This document shows, piece by piece, positions 45,801 through 55,239 of a stretch of 64,000 nt of DNA. The position numbers and the translations under genes are program-made. The stretch is from Oegoconia quadripuncta (Eukaryota > Arthropoda > Insecta > Lepidoptera > Autostichidae), in the NCBI GenBank assembly GCA_949316235.1, contig OX438747.1, forward strand, positions 4,340,501 to 4,404,500, given 5' to 3'. A model generated the notes under the pieces. That model ran no database searches and had not been told where the DNA came from. It saw only the letters and a program-made list of their open reading frames with translations. Numbering within the stretch: position 1 is the first letter of the stretch; every line of letters starts with the position of its first letter.

Positions 45801-48800
45801 AAAAATCTTTCTTACATAACAGAAAAACTTTGATTGTTTTTGATTGGTACATAATAATGAATGACCTCAGAATAAGAACAATAATTAATCAATTAACTGC
45901 TTACCATCAGAATTTAATAGTTAATCGAAGATTAGCGTTCTGGCTAATCGCCGGTTATTTTAACAACCGGTAGATAAATGATTATAATTTTTAACTATTA
46001 GATTAACTTACATTTTTTCTCGATGGAATGTTATTGTTCTATAGATAATCTTTTAACTCTCATCTCATATTATTTCAGTGAGCGTTTAGTTTCATAAGCT
46101 AGCCAATCACCTAGGTACGTTGCTAACAATCAAATAGGTACTTTGTAACTGACTTCAAAAAAGGAGCAAGTTTTATGTTCGTCTGTATTGTATTTTTATG
46201 TATGTTCAAGCATATGTTGTATAGTTTATCAACCATCTGGTATCCATAATACAAGCCTAGTTGTTTAGTGTGGAACTAGAGGCGCTGTGTGTATGTGCAA
46301 AGATATTTATCTATTTGTATTTTCGTCAATTGTTAACCGATTTTGATTATTGTTTTGATTTAATATATACTATACGGATCTCTAGATGGATTTTTTTGGT
46401 TCCAGGTTCCGCGTGTAACAACGAATCTCAATTCACGTGCGGTGGCACCGGACTCTGTATATCATCGTACCTGGTCTGTGACGGCGTCCGCCACTGCCCT
46501 GGAGGGGAGGATGAAGACTCCAGCGCTTGCTCGCACAGGTTAATTCACGTCCTATTCAAATTGTAATAAAAAAGGTAAATTGTACAAACGTTCGACATGT
46601 AAAAGCGGCTGAATATATGACTAAAAATCATCTTGCAAATTAATTAAACTTTTAAACTATCACGTGTGACACACAACAGGTTAGGACTTGACCTCAATCA
46701 CACCTAGGCCCGTATTAATAAATCAATCTCAATACAAGTCTTGAGGCTGTATCAACCGAGATGCGTTTTAAGCAGTTGACGCTATCTCAAGCTCCGTGCT
46801 AATTTATAAACCACTCTTGAGGTCTACTCAGCCGAGATCACTTTTCAAGTATTCGCCTCAGCTGCGAATGAATCATAGTCTTGATTTTCGTTTATTAATG
46901 CGCGCACCTCTCAAGTGAGTACTGCTTGAGTATGCACGTGCTTTTCAGGTCTCAAGGTAGGTTTATTAATCAACACGTTTACTTGAGACCGGTCACAAGA
47001 CTGTTCTCAATCTTGAGAATGGTTTATTAATACGGGCCCTAGTGTTAAGTGAAGATGAGGCTGAAGGTGAAAGCGTCCTAATCCGCAAACCCCATCTTAT
47101 TTGGGAGACTGACCATCTTATCTCTGATAATCGCAACACAACAAAAGCTATTAATATTGCTGTTTGCCGGCAGACCTAGATAAGAAGGTGGTAGCTAGGC
47201 CAGATGGACATTTAAAAATGCCCTACCACCAACCAAATCGAGTATTAAACATGTACCCGGTTGGGAATCGAAACAGTGACCTCCGATTCGAAACCCAATG
47301 TTGTTTACATTGAGCCACGGAGATGGTTGAAATAATACCTACGTATCGTTTTATTTCAAAGCTCCGTGGCTAAAAGCTAATAAGCATCTTCGGAAATGTT
47401 AAAGTGGCCAAACGACCCCTGTTAGATGGATCGAAGATCTTAGACATTTTCAGAGCTGTCCTTTTCAGACATATGCTCTTTAAAGTCAGGTATTTTAAGA
47501 AAGGAAAAAGCATTTGTCATTTCATGAAACACCACCGACAAGAGCATGGATTTTAATCTTAATTTCTGTTTGTAATCTTTATCGCCTGCGCTAATTAGAG
47601 AATCTACAATGATCATTATTACTATATGCTGCTCATCATCAGCCCCCAAAGATTTCCACAGCGACCGGTTGGAAGCGACCTGCATTCAGCGACAAATTAG
47701 TCCAGAGGTGTGATCGTAACGATGGAACATATATATTAGGTCCTTACCTATGAAATTGGCGTTTTGTATAAAGAATTTCATTAAGAATGTTTTATCCATA
47801 CAAACATTATTGATTTTTTTTTGGGAACGGCAAATCCAAATTTAGCTAAACTTTGTGTGTATTATCGGATAACATAAAGTTAAGTATAGGCAGCGTTAAT
47901 TTTTAAAAGTAACCGCTTTATAAAAGTTTGAGCGAATCTAAGAAATGATTATGGGAAGCACATGAAAAGAGCTCTGTTCAAATTTTTTTATTATGTAATT
48001 TAAAAATATTTCATGTGAAACCTTGAAATAATATTCCATTTTCCAAATAAAAAACAAATTTGGATATCGCTTTGAAAATCACAGGAATTGGCACATGTGA
48101 TTAACGAAGAAAAAAAACTCCAATTTCATGGGTAAAGAAAGACCCAATACATAGACTAGTCCATTACACTTCCTCAGCCTCCTCTCACGGCCATAATCCA
48201 CCACGCGGGCCCCGTGCGGATTGGTTGATTTGTATCAGACTACTGGCCACCAGACAGTCCGTGTTATTAAACCACCCCTGTAGATCAAATGTTATGTAAA
48301 TGTAATATAAATATAGTATTTAGCAATAAGTTACCTAAAATGTTGCATGCCGGTAAAGGTTAAATGTGAGAACTACTCTACATACTATTCCAACTTTATA
48401 AACCACATTTACTGCAAATAAATGATTTGATTGATTGATTGATTGATCACCGACTTGGCCTAACGGCTACCCTCAATTGAAAACAAGGCACTGTCTGAAC
48501 TACTGTTATGAGACCCATCTAACACGACTGCGAATATTTGATAGGTACTTACACACAAACAACTGATTCCAGACGGGACCCGCCACTACTCCAACTGCTC
48601 CGACGGTTCGCTGCGCAGAACCAAGAGCTGCTGGGCCTCGACCAACCTGACGGCATGACGAAGCCTTCTGTGATAAGTGAGTGGTTTATATCGGCTTATA
48701 CTTATTTTTATTTATTTTATTTTTATTTATTCGGAAAACCAACAGCTGCAATAACACTGATAGAAACTTTATAGGAAACAGAGAGCCAATTACAAGTCCT

Positions 48801-51800
48801 CACAAATAGAAATACATTATATAATTCAATAACATGCATTATCATCACACTTGTACATTTTTTGCCCTCGCGGTACATATACCAGATTCAATCATCGCCA
48901 AAAAAAAAAAATGATTTATAAATTAAATTAAGCCATCAAAGAATTACGTCTTACGTCAGAGGTTCTATTACATAACTTCATCGTTATCGTCATAGATTTC
49001 GTTCTGACATGTGATTGGTTGGCTCATCGCTCGCTCGGCAATTTGACGGGTTTCTTATTGGTCAACGTAATCGATGACGATACCGATGAAGTTACATAAT
49101 CTAAACGTTTCTAAACGTTTGAAGTCATCATCATCAACAACTTGGGCGGACCCAGGGTGGTCATGAAGCTCCCCCTGAGCCTAGGTCGACCACTGGTAGT
49201 TTTTTTTTTTTAATTTTAAGTTTTTACAGGGACTTTTACAAATTTTGTATGGCAGTCCCATCGTACCCCTTAACTAATCGATACACTTAACGAGAGACCG
49301 GTGAGTTCACAAAACTGAATAACGTCCTGGCTCTTTCTGAGTTTGGTAGGGACAAAATAGTGTGAAACACTCCTACATCAAATCCGTTCAGTTTAAGTTC
49401 AGTCATCAGTGTCCTTCTAGAGTGCTCGTACCGGACACACTCCAGTAACAAGTGTTGAACATCCTCCACTTACTACCTTATTACCTTATACGTAGTCCAA
49501 TAATGCAGTTTTAGTTTTCATTGAAATCGGGCCAAATACGTAACTATGAGGAATAGCGGAAAGTACTCAAAGGAGTCTCTTCCTTTGAGTACTATTCGCT
49601 ATTTCTCATAGTTTAGGATTTGGACATCCGCACCCACTTGAAAAATTCATTCTGTATAATATAGCGGATGAGTTTTTTATTACCGTAAGGAAAAAAATAG
49701 GTCATATTAGGTAAATGAAATAGAAGGTATTGGCATAGGCAGTTTAATAAATTTTTTTTCAAAATCATAATTGAATAAAGCGTTGTGTCATTTAATGGTG
49801 GCATTTTTAGTATATTCCACATAATTACAACAATAAAAACTACCTATGCTAATAACTTCTATATCACTTAAGATGCCTTTTTTTCCTTACGGTAAAATAC
49901 TCATTCTGTATTGCCTTACTCGCTGAATTCACCCTTGATCAACAGCCCGGTATGACAAATGCATCATCATCATCTTATTAAAGAACCATGCTCTAGTGTT
50001 TTATAAAAAGACAAATGCTTTTTTCTTTCTAAAAATACCTGACTTTAAAGCGCCTATGTCTGAAAAGGACCAGCTCTGGAAATGTCTAAGATCTTCGATC
50101 CATCTAACAGGAGTCGTTCCACACTACCTTTACCTACACGTACCTTAGTTCTATATACCTAATGGAATACCCCTCATGCAGCTATTTAGAAGATAACAAT
50201 GCCTGACCTCAATAACAACCTATAATCGAGTGCTAATTATTTTAACCTTTGCTTTAACAGAGCCACTGTATAACTATATACCTATAATGTTAACATAACA
50301 ATGCCTCTTTACATCAACCAACTACTTAGTTCGATAAGGAAATTGATGGAGATTATTATGATTATTGAATTTTACATTGCTAGTAGGTAGTTTTGTCACT
50401 GGAATTAACATAGTAGTATTATTGAAAATGTTTGTAATTTGTGTTTTTTTTTTAATAATCTGAATCTCAAAGAAAAATTACACCCTTGTACCAGCCATAC
50501 TCAAAGTGTGCGGACACAAAGCTCCCACCAAAATACTGGTAATAATCATCATTTTCCTGCCCTTATCCCACCTAGGTGGGGTCGGCACAACATGTCATCC
50601 TCTTCCACTCTCCTCTATCAGCCGTCATCTCCGTACTCACCCCTTTCATACACATATCATTCCTCACGCAGTCTACCCACACCTTCTTTGGTCTTCCTCT
50701 ACCTCTGTATCCCTCCACATTCATACTTAACACTCGTCTTGTTACGTGCCTTTCATCTCTCCTCATAATGTGCCCAAACCATGCTAACCTATGCTAACCT
50801 ATAAATATATATATATATAAAATACTGGTAATAATGAAAAAAAAAAAAAAAACTTGCAAAGTAAAATAAAATTATCTAAATATTACAACATAAGTTTCAA
50901 AAAATTATATTTATGTTGATGTTAAGATTATTAATGAAGAATACACATATAACCAGTTTATTATCATTTTAGGGCTCTGTCACATATTTCTTTTTCCGAA
51001 AGGTTTCCGTCACCAAAAAAGTTTAGAACCACTGCCTTATAGGATCAATTTGTTGCCTGTTTGTCGGTCCGCCAAAACCCTTTCCCTTCCGAACGATTTA
51101 AGAAACAAAACTGAAATTAATATCAAATACTAAGGTCTAGCCGTACGGCCCTGTAAAAAATTTAAGTTTTTATCTCAATCCTATAAAAGGAGCGTTCCAA
51201 ATTCAAACACATATTCATTTACTAAATGACTTGTGATTAAGGTATAAGGTACTCCCAGTTGGCCAAAAAAAATCTAGAAATTTGGCATGAAGCAAGGTCT
51301 TAACACGACCAAAGGAAAAAATCCGAAAATCGTAACTATTGCGACCCGTAAGGGTAAATGTTTCATCTTAGCACATAGTGCAGATGTAATTGAAAGCAGG
51401 TGATTTGAAACTTTCAGTGAAGATCACGGAGGGCGAGCAGAAGTCAAACGCTTTCATGGAGTTCGCTGCGGCGCTGAAACCTTACGGGCCATGGAGTTAC
51501 CTCGTCGTGGGCATGCTGGTCTGCGCTACTATACTCATGTTCTGCTTGGCTTGGGGTGAGTCACTGACCCTCGAAAGTCTTTTCAGCTGCATGACGGTAC
51601 CTTCCGACCTCCGAGCTGTGAAGACAGGAAAACATATTTACAATCGCCTGACTTATTAAACCGCTAAAATCTAATAGCTGTTTGCAAATGTGGATATCCA
51701 TCAATCAATTTATAGATATCTGTATAAGTATTTAATATATATATAATCTATATAAGTATTTAATTAGACGTAAGTATTTATTAACATGTATTTTAGTATA

Positions 51801-52463
51801 TAGGCTTTTATATTATGTATTTATTGTGTGTAATATCTATATATTCTTTGGTCTTATAAAATTATTCCGCTATATTATAAGCTAGTCCTATAATCAAACC
51901 ATTATTGCTATAAATCTTAATGTTTTGTCTTTTGTCAATTGTGTTCCTATAACAGTGATGTTTTGTTAATATATTGTTCTAAATTTTAAGTATCGCCCTT
52001 TGTCTGCAATAAAAAACTTTAAATTGGTTTTTCCTTCCGAGGGTTTGATGGAAGAAATCTCTTACAGAGATGAGCTCGCCATTTGTGTATTGTAATTTCT
52101 GTCCTATGTTTGTTCAATGTATATTTGTATACTTATATGCATTAAAGTGTTAAATAAATAAAAGAAACTCAATCCGTTCAGTCTACTAAAGCGAGAGATC
52201 TTTTATCTAACATAAATCTTAAATTTCCAGAATGCTGCTGTAAACGTTCAAAGCCGTCTGACACTCCGATCAACATACCACCTTCGTGCATAGACCTTTC
52301 TCCGACCGTCACCGTGACAACGGGTTCTCAGCAGCTGTTCACACCCCTCCCCTCCCCCCCGGAGTACGAGCCTCCCCCGTCATACTCCTCCCTCTTCCCC
52401 CGAGCGTTCAAGTCTTCACCTACCCCCGTGCCGCACTGCTCCCACCAAGAACCTCCCGATTGA
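42654..52463 (+). CDS. LDLa-domain type I membrane protein with PPxY tail (spliced, 5' end missing)
   Basis: Six exons join without a frame break: 42654-42824, 45087-45327, 46406-46538, 48573-48676, 51418-51555 and 52231-52463. They total 1,020 nt, giving 339 residues and a stop. Junction phases are 0, 1, 2, 1 and 1, and every intron begins GT and ends AG. Domain order: a Ser/Ala/Thr-rich linker, a segment resembling the end of a CUB domain, one LDL-receptor class A module with six cysteines, a juxtamembrane stretch, one transmembrane helix, then a Cys-rich start and a proline-rich tail with PPEY and PPSY. Two N-glycosylation sequons (NGT, NES) lie on the predicted outside. PPxY motifs bind WW domains, for example those of Nedd4-type ubiquitin ligases; vertebrate LDLRAD3 and LDLRAD4 share the LDLa-TM-PPxY plan. 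Orthology is not claimed. The signal peptide and first exons lie upstream of 42654 and were not identified, so ligand and function are unknown. Confidence 0.85.
43385..43460 (-). mobile_element. LINE 3' tail scrap
   Basis: After a T-run, 'cgcgtttgaccacaatctca' 'cctgatggaaagtgacgatg' matches the tail of the LINE fragment at 25495-25790. It lies in the first visible intron of the LDLa gene. Confidence 0.6.
43615..43860 (+). mobile_element. Two SINE-C 3' ends in tandem
   Basis: 43640-43735 (gtggtggactatggcccata, tatccctgcagtgtgctgtt) and 43785-43855 (tatccctgcagtgggatgtt) share the SINE-C 3' body with the copy at 26104. Both are 5' truncated. Confidence 0.5.
43910..44080 (+). mobile_element. 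LINE 3' tail fragment (family T)
   Basis: 'tggaagagatcgctgttagt' 'gataaggtcgacagattgta' and 'tttctgttgtgcaatgaaca' form the longest copy of this tail in the window. Confidence 0.6.
44165..44197. repeat. Perfect 14-bp GC-rich hairpin
   Basis: Left arm gagggaggcggagc (44165-44178), loop accgc, right arm gctccgcctccctc (44184-44197). It lies in an intron of the LDLa gene. Confidence 0.8.
44322..44383. repeat. Imperfect hairpin
   Basis: 'acagaagattaattctctaa' 'tgc' pairs with 'gcattagagaatcaaaacaa' 'tcgtctgt' around a short loop (gttagtatta). Intronic. It could be a MITE remnant. Confidence 0.65.
44590..44775 (+). mobile_element. Repeat W, sense copy
   Basis: 'acagggggtgagccgtgcaa' and 'cccttagtcgccttttacga' 'cagcgacacgac' are the inverse of 42225-42400. 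Intronic. Confidence 0.55.
45087..45327 (+). CDS. LDLa gene, exon B (CUB-like segment)
   Basis: Acceptor 'cacaattcag' ends at 45086 (a second AG three bases later is possible and would drop one Gln). Donor gtaact at 45328. The frame encodes 'MSYEFQYIGEAKSPIWRMSL', 'CGGNAAAIAARAG' and ends 'EKLRLVVTAVNSG'. An LCGG-type turn followed by a hydrophobic LRLVVTAV strand resembles the second half of a CUB domain, but the match is weak and is an inference. The exon ends in phase 1, which exon C completes as a Gly codon. A 99-codon minus-strand frame over this exon is a shadow. Confidence 0.85.
46145..46335 (+). mobile_element. Repeat scrap plus SINE-B 3' part
   Basis: 46145-46200 carries the recurrent 'gacttcaaaaaaggagcaag' motif. 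46215-46335 carries 'tatcaaccatctggtatcca' and 'gtggaactagaggcgctgtg', the SINE-B 3' part. It sits 70 bp upstream of the LDLa exon. Confidence 0.5.
46406..46538 (+). CDS. LDLa gene, exon C (LDL-receptor class A module)
   Basis: Acceptor 'ttttttggttccag' ends at 46405; donor gttaat at 46539. The exon encodes a single complete LDLa repeat with six cysteines in 'SACNNESQFTCGGTGLCISS' and 'YLVCDGVRHCPGGEDEDSSAC'. The acidic C-terminal loop 'DGVRHCPGGEDED' holds the side chains that normally bind calcium, although the canonical SDE is replaced by EDED. An NES sequon lies between Cys1 and Cys2. One module in one exon, as here, is the usual gene structure for LDLa domains. This is the most diagnostic part of the gene. 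Confidence 0.95.
46683..47330 (-). mobile_element. SINE-A, antisense, split by a MITE
   Basis: 'cttgacctcaatcacac' at 46688-46703 is the SINE-A 3' end. The copy continues at 47042 with 'gtgttaagtgaagatgaggc' and runs to 'tgagccacggagatggtt'. The 332 bp between are MITE-G. Removing the insert and one CTA restores a continuous SINE. Intronic. Confidence 0.8.
46707..47038. mobile_element. MITE-G, long copy nested in SINE-A, CTA target duplication
   Basis: Ends: GGCCCGTATTAATAAATC at 46707 and its reverse complement (ggtttattaatacgggcc) ending 47038. Direct CTA copies flank it (46704-46706, 47039-47041). Several internal 'tcttgag/ctcaaga' inverted motifs extend the symmetry. No transposase frame. 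Confidence 0.85.
47640..47710. mobile_element. RTE-type LINE scrap
   Basis: 'cccccaaagatttccacagc' 'gaccggttggaagcgacc' matches the common RTE segment at 12835. Confidence 0.5.
47738..48152. mobile_element. MITE-J, complete copy with terminal inverted repeats
   Basis: The left end 'taggtccttacctatgaaat' 'tggcgtttt' is inverted at the right end, 'aactccaatttcatgggtaa' 'agaaagaccca'. TA flanks both ends (tatatatTA and TAcatag after the last A), consistent with a Tc1/mariner-type TA target. The inside has no open frame. A fragment of the family is at 42040-42180. Confidence 0.7.
48160..48520 (-). mobile_element. SINE-C, antisense, interrupted by a LINE tail
   Basis: 48180-48260 (cataatccaccacgcgggcc, cgtgcggattggttgatttg) and 48452-48500 (accgacttggcctaacggct) are SINE-C body in reverse. 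Between them a LINE 3' tail ends in 'aaataaatgatt' and a GATT array (48425-48450). The LINE fragment inserted into the SINE. Intronic. Confidence 0.65.
48573..48676 (+). CDS. LDLa gene, exon D (juxtamembrane helix)
   Basis: Acceptor 'aacaactgattccag' ends at 48572; donor gtgagt at 48677. The exon completes the split Arg codon and encodes 'RDPPLLQLLRRFAAQNQELL' 'GLDQPDGMTKPSVI'. The leucine-rich amphipathic stretch could form a short helix between the LDLa module and the membrane. Phase 2 in and phase 1 out match both neighbours. Confidence 0.85.
49287..49475 (-). mobile_element. Non-LTR retrotransposon C-terminal zinc-knuckle fragment
   Basis: The minus strand encodes 'MEDVQHLLLECVRYEHSRRT', the His/Cys segment that follows the RT/RNase H region in several insect LINEs (R1/I-like spelling: EDVQHLLLEC-R-YE). 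About 60 residues remain. Intronic in the LDLa gene. Confidence 0.6.
49532..49624. repeat. Long hairpin of precursor-miRNA size
   Basis: Arms 49542-49574 and 49581-49613 pair over 33 positions with three DNA mismatches. Two of these are G-T type and would be G-U pairs in the + strand RNA. The loop is 6 nt (gtctct). After a 4-nt internal loop, 'ccaaat' and 'atttgg' extend the stem. Total length is about 93 nt. It lies in an intron of the LDLa gene, on the strand that would be transcribed. A very small MITE is the alternative. Confidence 0.75.
49667..49908. mobile_element. MITE-H with inverted repeats of about 75 bp
   Basis: The left arm 'gatgagttttttattaccgt' 'aaggaaaaaa' ... 'ggcataggcagttt' is the near reverse complement of the right arm 'aaactacctatgct' ... 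'ccttacggtaaaatactcat'. A second partial copy is at 57003-57085. No coding capacity. Intronic. Confidence 0.75.
50505..50785 (-). mobile_element. RTE-clade LINE C-terminal fragment, antisense
   Basis: The minus strand encodes 'MRRDERHVTRRVLSMNVEGY', 'RGRGRPKKVWVDCVRNDM' and 'RGEWKRMTCCADPT', the familiar C-terminal end of RTE polyproteins. It is followed by the palindromic 3' end 'cccacctaggtggg'. 5' truncated; intronic. Confidence 0.8.
50800..51415. other. Intron sequence, nothing recognised
   Basis: AT-rich, with a TA run (50806-50818) and an A run near 50837. The rest of the intron before exon E shows no repeat that I could place. Confidence 0.4.
51418..51555 (+). CDS. LDLa gene, exon E (transmembrane segment)
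   Basis: Acceptor 'gatttgaaactttcag' ends at 51417; donor gtgagt at 51556. It encodes 'KITEGEQKSNAFMEFAAALK' 'PYGPWS' and then a hydrophobic run of about 20 residues, 'YLVVGMLVCATILMFCLAW', with no charged residue. This is a clear single-pass membrane helix. Reading past the donor would add unrelated intron sequence. Confidence 0.9.
52231..52463 (+). CDS. LDLa gene, exon F (cytoplasmic tail with two PPxY motifs) and stop
   Basis: Acceptor 'cttaaatttccag' ends at 52230. The exon begins 'ECCCKRSKPSD', a cysteine cluster beside the membrane followed by basic residues: the positive-inside side, and a plausible palmitoylation site. The tail is Pro/Ser/Thr-rich and holds PPEY and PPSY almost back to back in 'LPSPPEYEPPPSYSSLF'. 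The stop TGA is at 52461-52463. The exon is far more GC-rich than its surroundings. Tandem PPxY motifs suggest recruitment of WW-domain ubiquitin ligases or adaptors (family knowledge, not shown here). Confidence 0.92.
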
Positions 52464-52496
52464 AGATCCTAAAGTATTGTAGGTAGGTTATTAAAT

Positions 52497-52502
52497 AATA
52501 AA
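52497..52502 (+). promoter_or_regulatory. Candidate polyadenylation signal AATAAA of the LDLa gene
   Basis: AATAAA begins 34 bp after the TGA. If used, the 3' untranslated region would be very short. Confidence 0.45.
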
Positions 52503-52799
52503 TTCTGACTGGTTAGAACGTGAATATTATAAATAGGCATATTATACAGCTGACAAAGTAATTAAGCTGACAATCTAATGTGTGAGGTTTTTGGAATGTT
52601 AATTATTTACCTTTTGTTATGTGAATGACCGACTTGGTGTTTTGCATCATCGGACAAAGTATTCTATAGATTTAGATGACTCCCATCTATTTAGTAATAA
52701 TTACAATTTATAATATACCATAATTACTTGTACGACTTCCATAATTTATGTAAGGGTAGCAATAGAAATACCTACGTAACTGTTAATTCGAAATCAAAT

Positions 52800-53105
52800 C
52801 AAAAATGTTTTTATTTCGTAAGTTATAAGAATAACTTTTGAAATCGTCATGACATACAGTTATGGCTCATTCACTAGGCAGTCTCCCGAGGGAAGAACGA
52901 GCAAGAAACTCCGGGGTTGCTCTTTTTAAATAAGTCAATACAAATACAATTTGAAATACCTAATTGTAAAATTTATGATTCGACAAAGAAAAATAAGAAT
53001 AAAATATACTGGATAATGCCGAGCGGTTCATGTCCACGCACGCATTCTTATCATCTAGATAGTCAGAAATTTTATAATAGCCTTTGGCACATAGTTTCCG
53101 TTTAA
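52800..53105 (-). mobile_element. LINE 3' fragment, antisense, same family as 3.0-4.6 kb
   Basis: The reverse complement encodes the end 'YYKISDYLDD' (near 53050-53085), then 'agagcaaccccggagtttct' 'tgctcgttcttc' and the tail. About 300 bp remain. Confidence 0.75.
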
Positions 53106-54440
53106 TCGTTGTTTTTAATTTATTTAAATTTCGAATTTCGAAAACTCCCGTAGTTGTCTATTAAATGTCATCCACAAGAGCCAACTAACAATATCTTTGT
53201 AATGGCTATCTCGCAGATACCAACTTTCAAAAAGAGCGTTTTAAAATCGTTTCAGCTGTCATTCCATAAATTTTTCTAACAGAATATAAACTCAATCGCT
53301 ATCTAAACGCTACTATTCTACTATGTCATAAGTTTCTACTCAATTTATCGATCAACCGAATATGAATGGAACGCATCTCGGAAGATTATTCACAAATATT
53401 TTGACACTTCCGAAATTATTTTGAATTTACCGATCGAGCAAAATCTGTGGAGTTATTAAATTTTATCGATTACGTTCTGACGTGTGATTGGTTGGCTAAT
53501 TCCTCGCTCAGTAATTTGACGTTTTCTCATTGGACAACATCTTCCATTACGATATCGATGAAGTTACACAATAACTTGTTCCTAGGTACTTACCTTTTGG
53601 TAATTTATAGGGGTTAAGATATTAGAGTTTAACCATTATCTGTGATATTAGGGTGTGGAATATAATGCGACATATCGGGTGACTACCTTATTTTAACTAT
53701 TTTATCTCATCCATATTATGTTATCTCACTGAACTTTTCTTTTTTCTATTCCACAAATTTTTACTCTTTATATTAAGCATGTCTAACTTATCCCACCTCT
53801 CTTATTTCGACTATTTCATCTATCATTACAACTTACCTGAAGCCATCAGAACTGCTGTCATCTCATACAGAATACATAGGTAATACATATTACCAATATC
53901 TCCACTCAAATTTTGCCCAAGTGTTTGCGAGTACCTTTATAACCCTCTATGGCTCTACAACGTGATTAACTATGGAGAAAAATAATTAAAACATTCAAAA
54001 GTGACTGAAATAATCACCCCCCCCATGTTTTTGCCTAATCAAGAACCGAGTACCGATAATATTGTCTTCATAGTGGGGCGTTCCTGAGCCTCGTACCTTA
54101 CATAAATTGTGGAACTTGCAAGTGATTATATACCTAAGTATAGGTAAATCAGGTTAAGAGAAACTTTGCTTTAGTAGTACCTACTTATATCGTAATAACA
54201 GCAGCCCCGTACCATGACATCGTGTGTCGCGCGCGACGTAGGCGTGAGAGTGGGATAGTTGTATATTTCGAACAAGCGAATGAGCAGGACAAATATTATC
54301 TCGCGCGACATAAACATTTATCGCGCCTGTCACGTTACTATCGCATATGATATCAATTTTTCTCTTATCCTGATTCATCTTGTACAATGTGAATACATTT
54401 TGATTGTATTTTCTGACTACTGTTATCCAATAAACAATAA
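53105..54440. other. Intergenic stretch, nothing recognised
   Basis: AT-rich. 53465-53575 (cgttctgacgtgtgattggt, cgatatcgatgaagttaca) closely resembles 48980-49100 (cgttctgacatgtgattggt, cgataccgatgaagttaca), so an unnamed dispersed repeat of about 110 bp is shared. Confidence 0.45.
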
Positions 54441-54443
54441 TAA

Positions 54444-54583
54444 GGGCCGTATTAATAAATCGATCTAGAGATTGAGATCGCGTCTCAGTCTCAATACTAT
54501 TTATTTTTGATACTGCTGCAGCAGATTCTCAAGCGTCAACTTAAAACCATCTCAATCTTGAGAACGGTTTATTAATACGGGCC
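54444..54583. mobile_element. MITE-G, 140-bp copy
   Basis: GGGCCGTATTAATAAATCGA at the left and 'ggtttattaatacgggcc' at the right. Flanks are TAA and TTA, so the 3-bp target duplication is imperfect here. Confidence 0.75.
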
Positions 54584-55120
54584 TTACTATCCATATGTTC
54601 ACCTAATTATTTAGGTGTGATATTTATCATAAATCTCAGTTGACTGATTGATTAGCGTAATATTACTCAGAACTTTGTCAAAACCAATGTTGTATGTGAG
54701 ATATTATTATTGGTATGATTTGTGACTTACTATGTAGACACCATTGAACTCGGAGGCACCAATGGTCCATTACGGAGCTAAGTACAATTTTGTTAAAAAA
54801 AATTGGCCTCATTCTTTATTTTGAAAATATTTGGGACCAAAATATGCTACGAATATTATCAGTTAAATGTTTAAGTATACTATGTAACGGTGCCTTAGGG
54901 AAATTTATGTAGGATTCTTCTAGAATAACAAAATGTTTGACCAGGGATATAAAGATTTTTATAACCTAACACATTTTTATTTTTCTGGTCAAGTTTTGGG
55001 ATGTTTCTTGTAGCGTTAACTCATTAAATCGTGCATACAACTGAAGCATCACCACCCTCAAAAAATGTGTTCAAGGTTACTCATTTAGTCATGTAGGGAT
55101 TAACCTAAGGTGCAATACTT

Positions 55121-55239
55121 GGGCCGGTATTAATAAAGCATTCTTAAGATCTCAATACAATTCTGTTTCTACTTAAATACAGTGTCTTAAGTATCAACTT
55201 AAGTTCACCTCCATCTTGAGATCGTTTTATTAATAGAGC
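55121..55239. mobile_element. MITE-G, diverged copy
   Basis: Left 'gggccggtattaataaagca', right 'atcgttttattaatagagc'. The inner 'tcttaagat' and 'atcttgagat' also pair. Confidence 0.6.
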
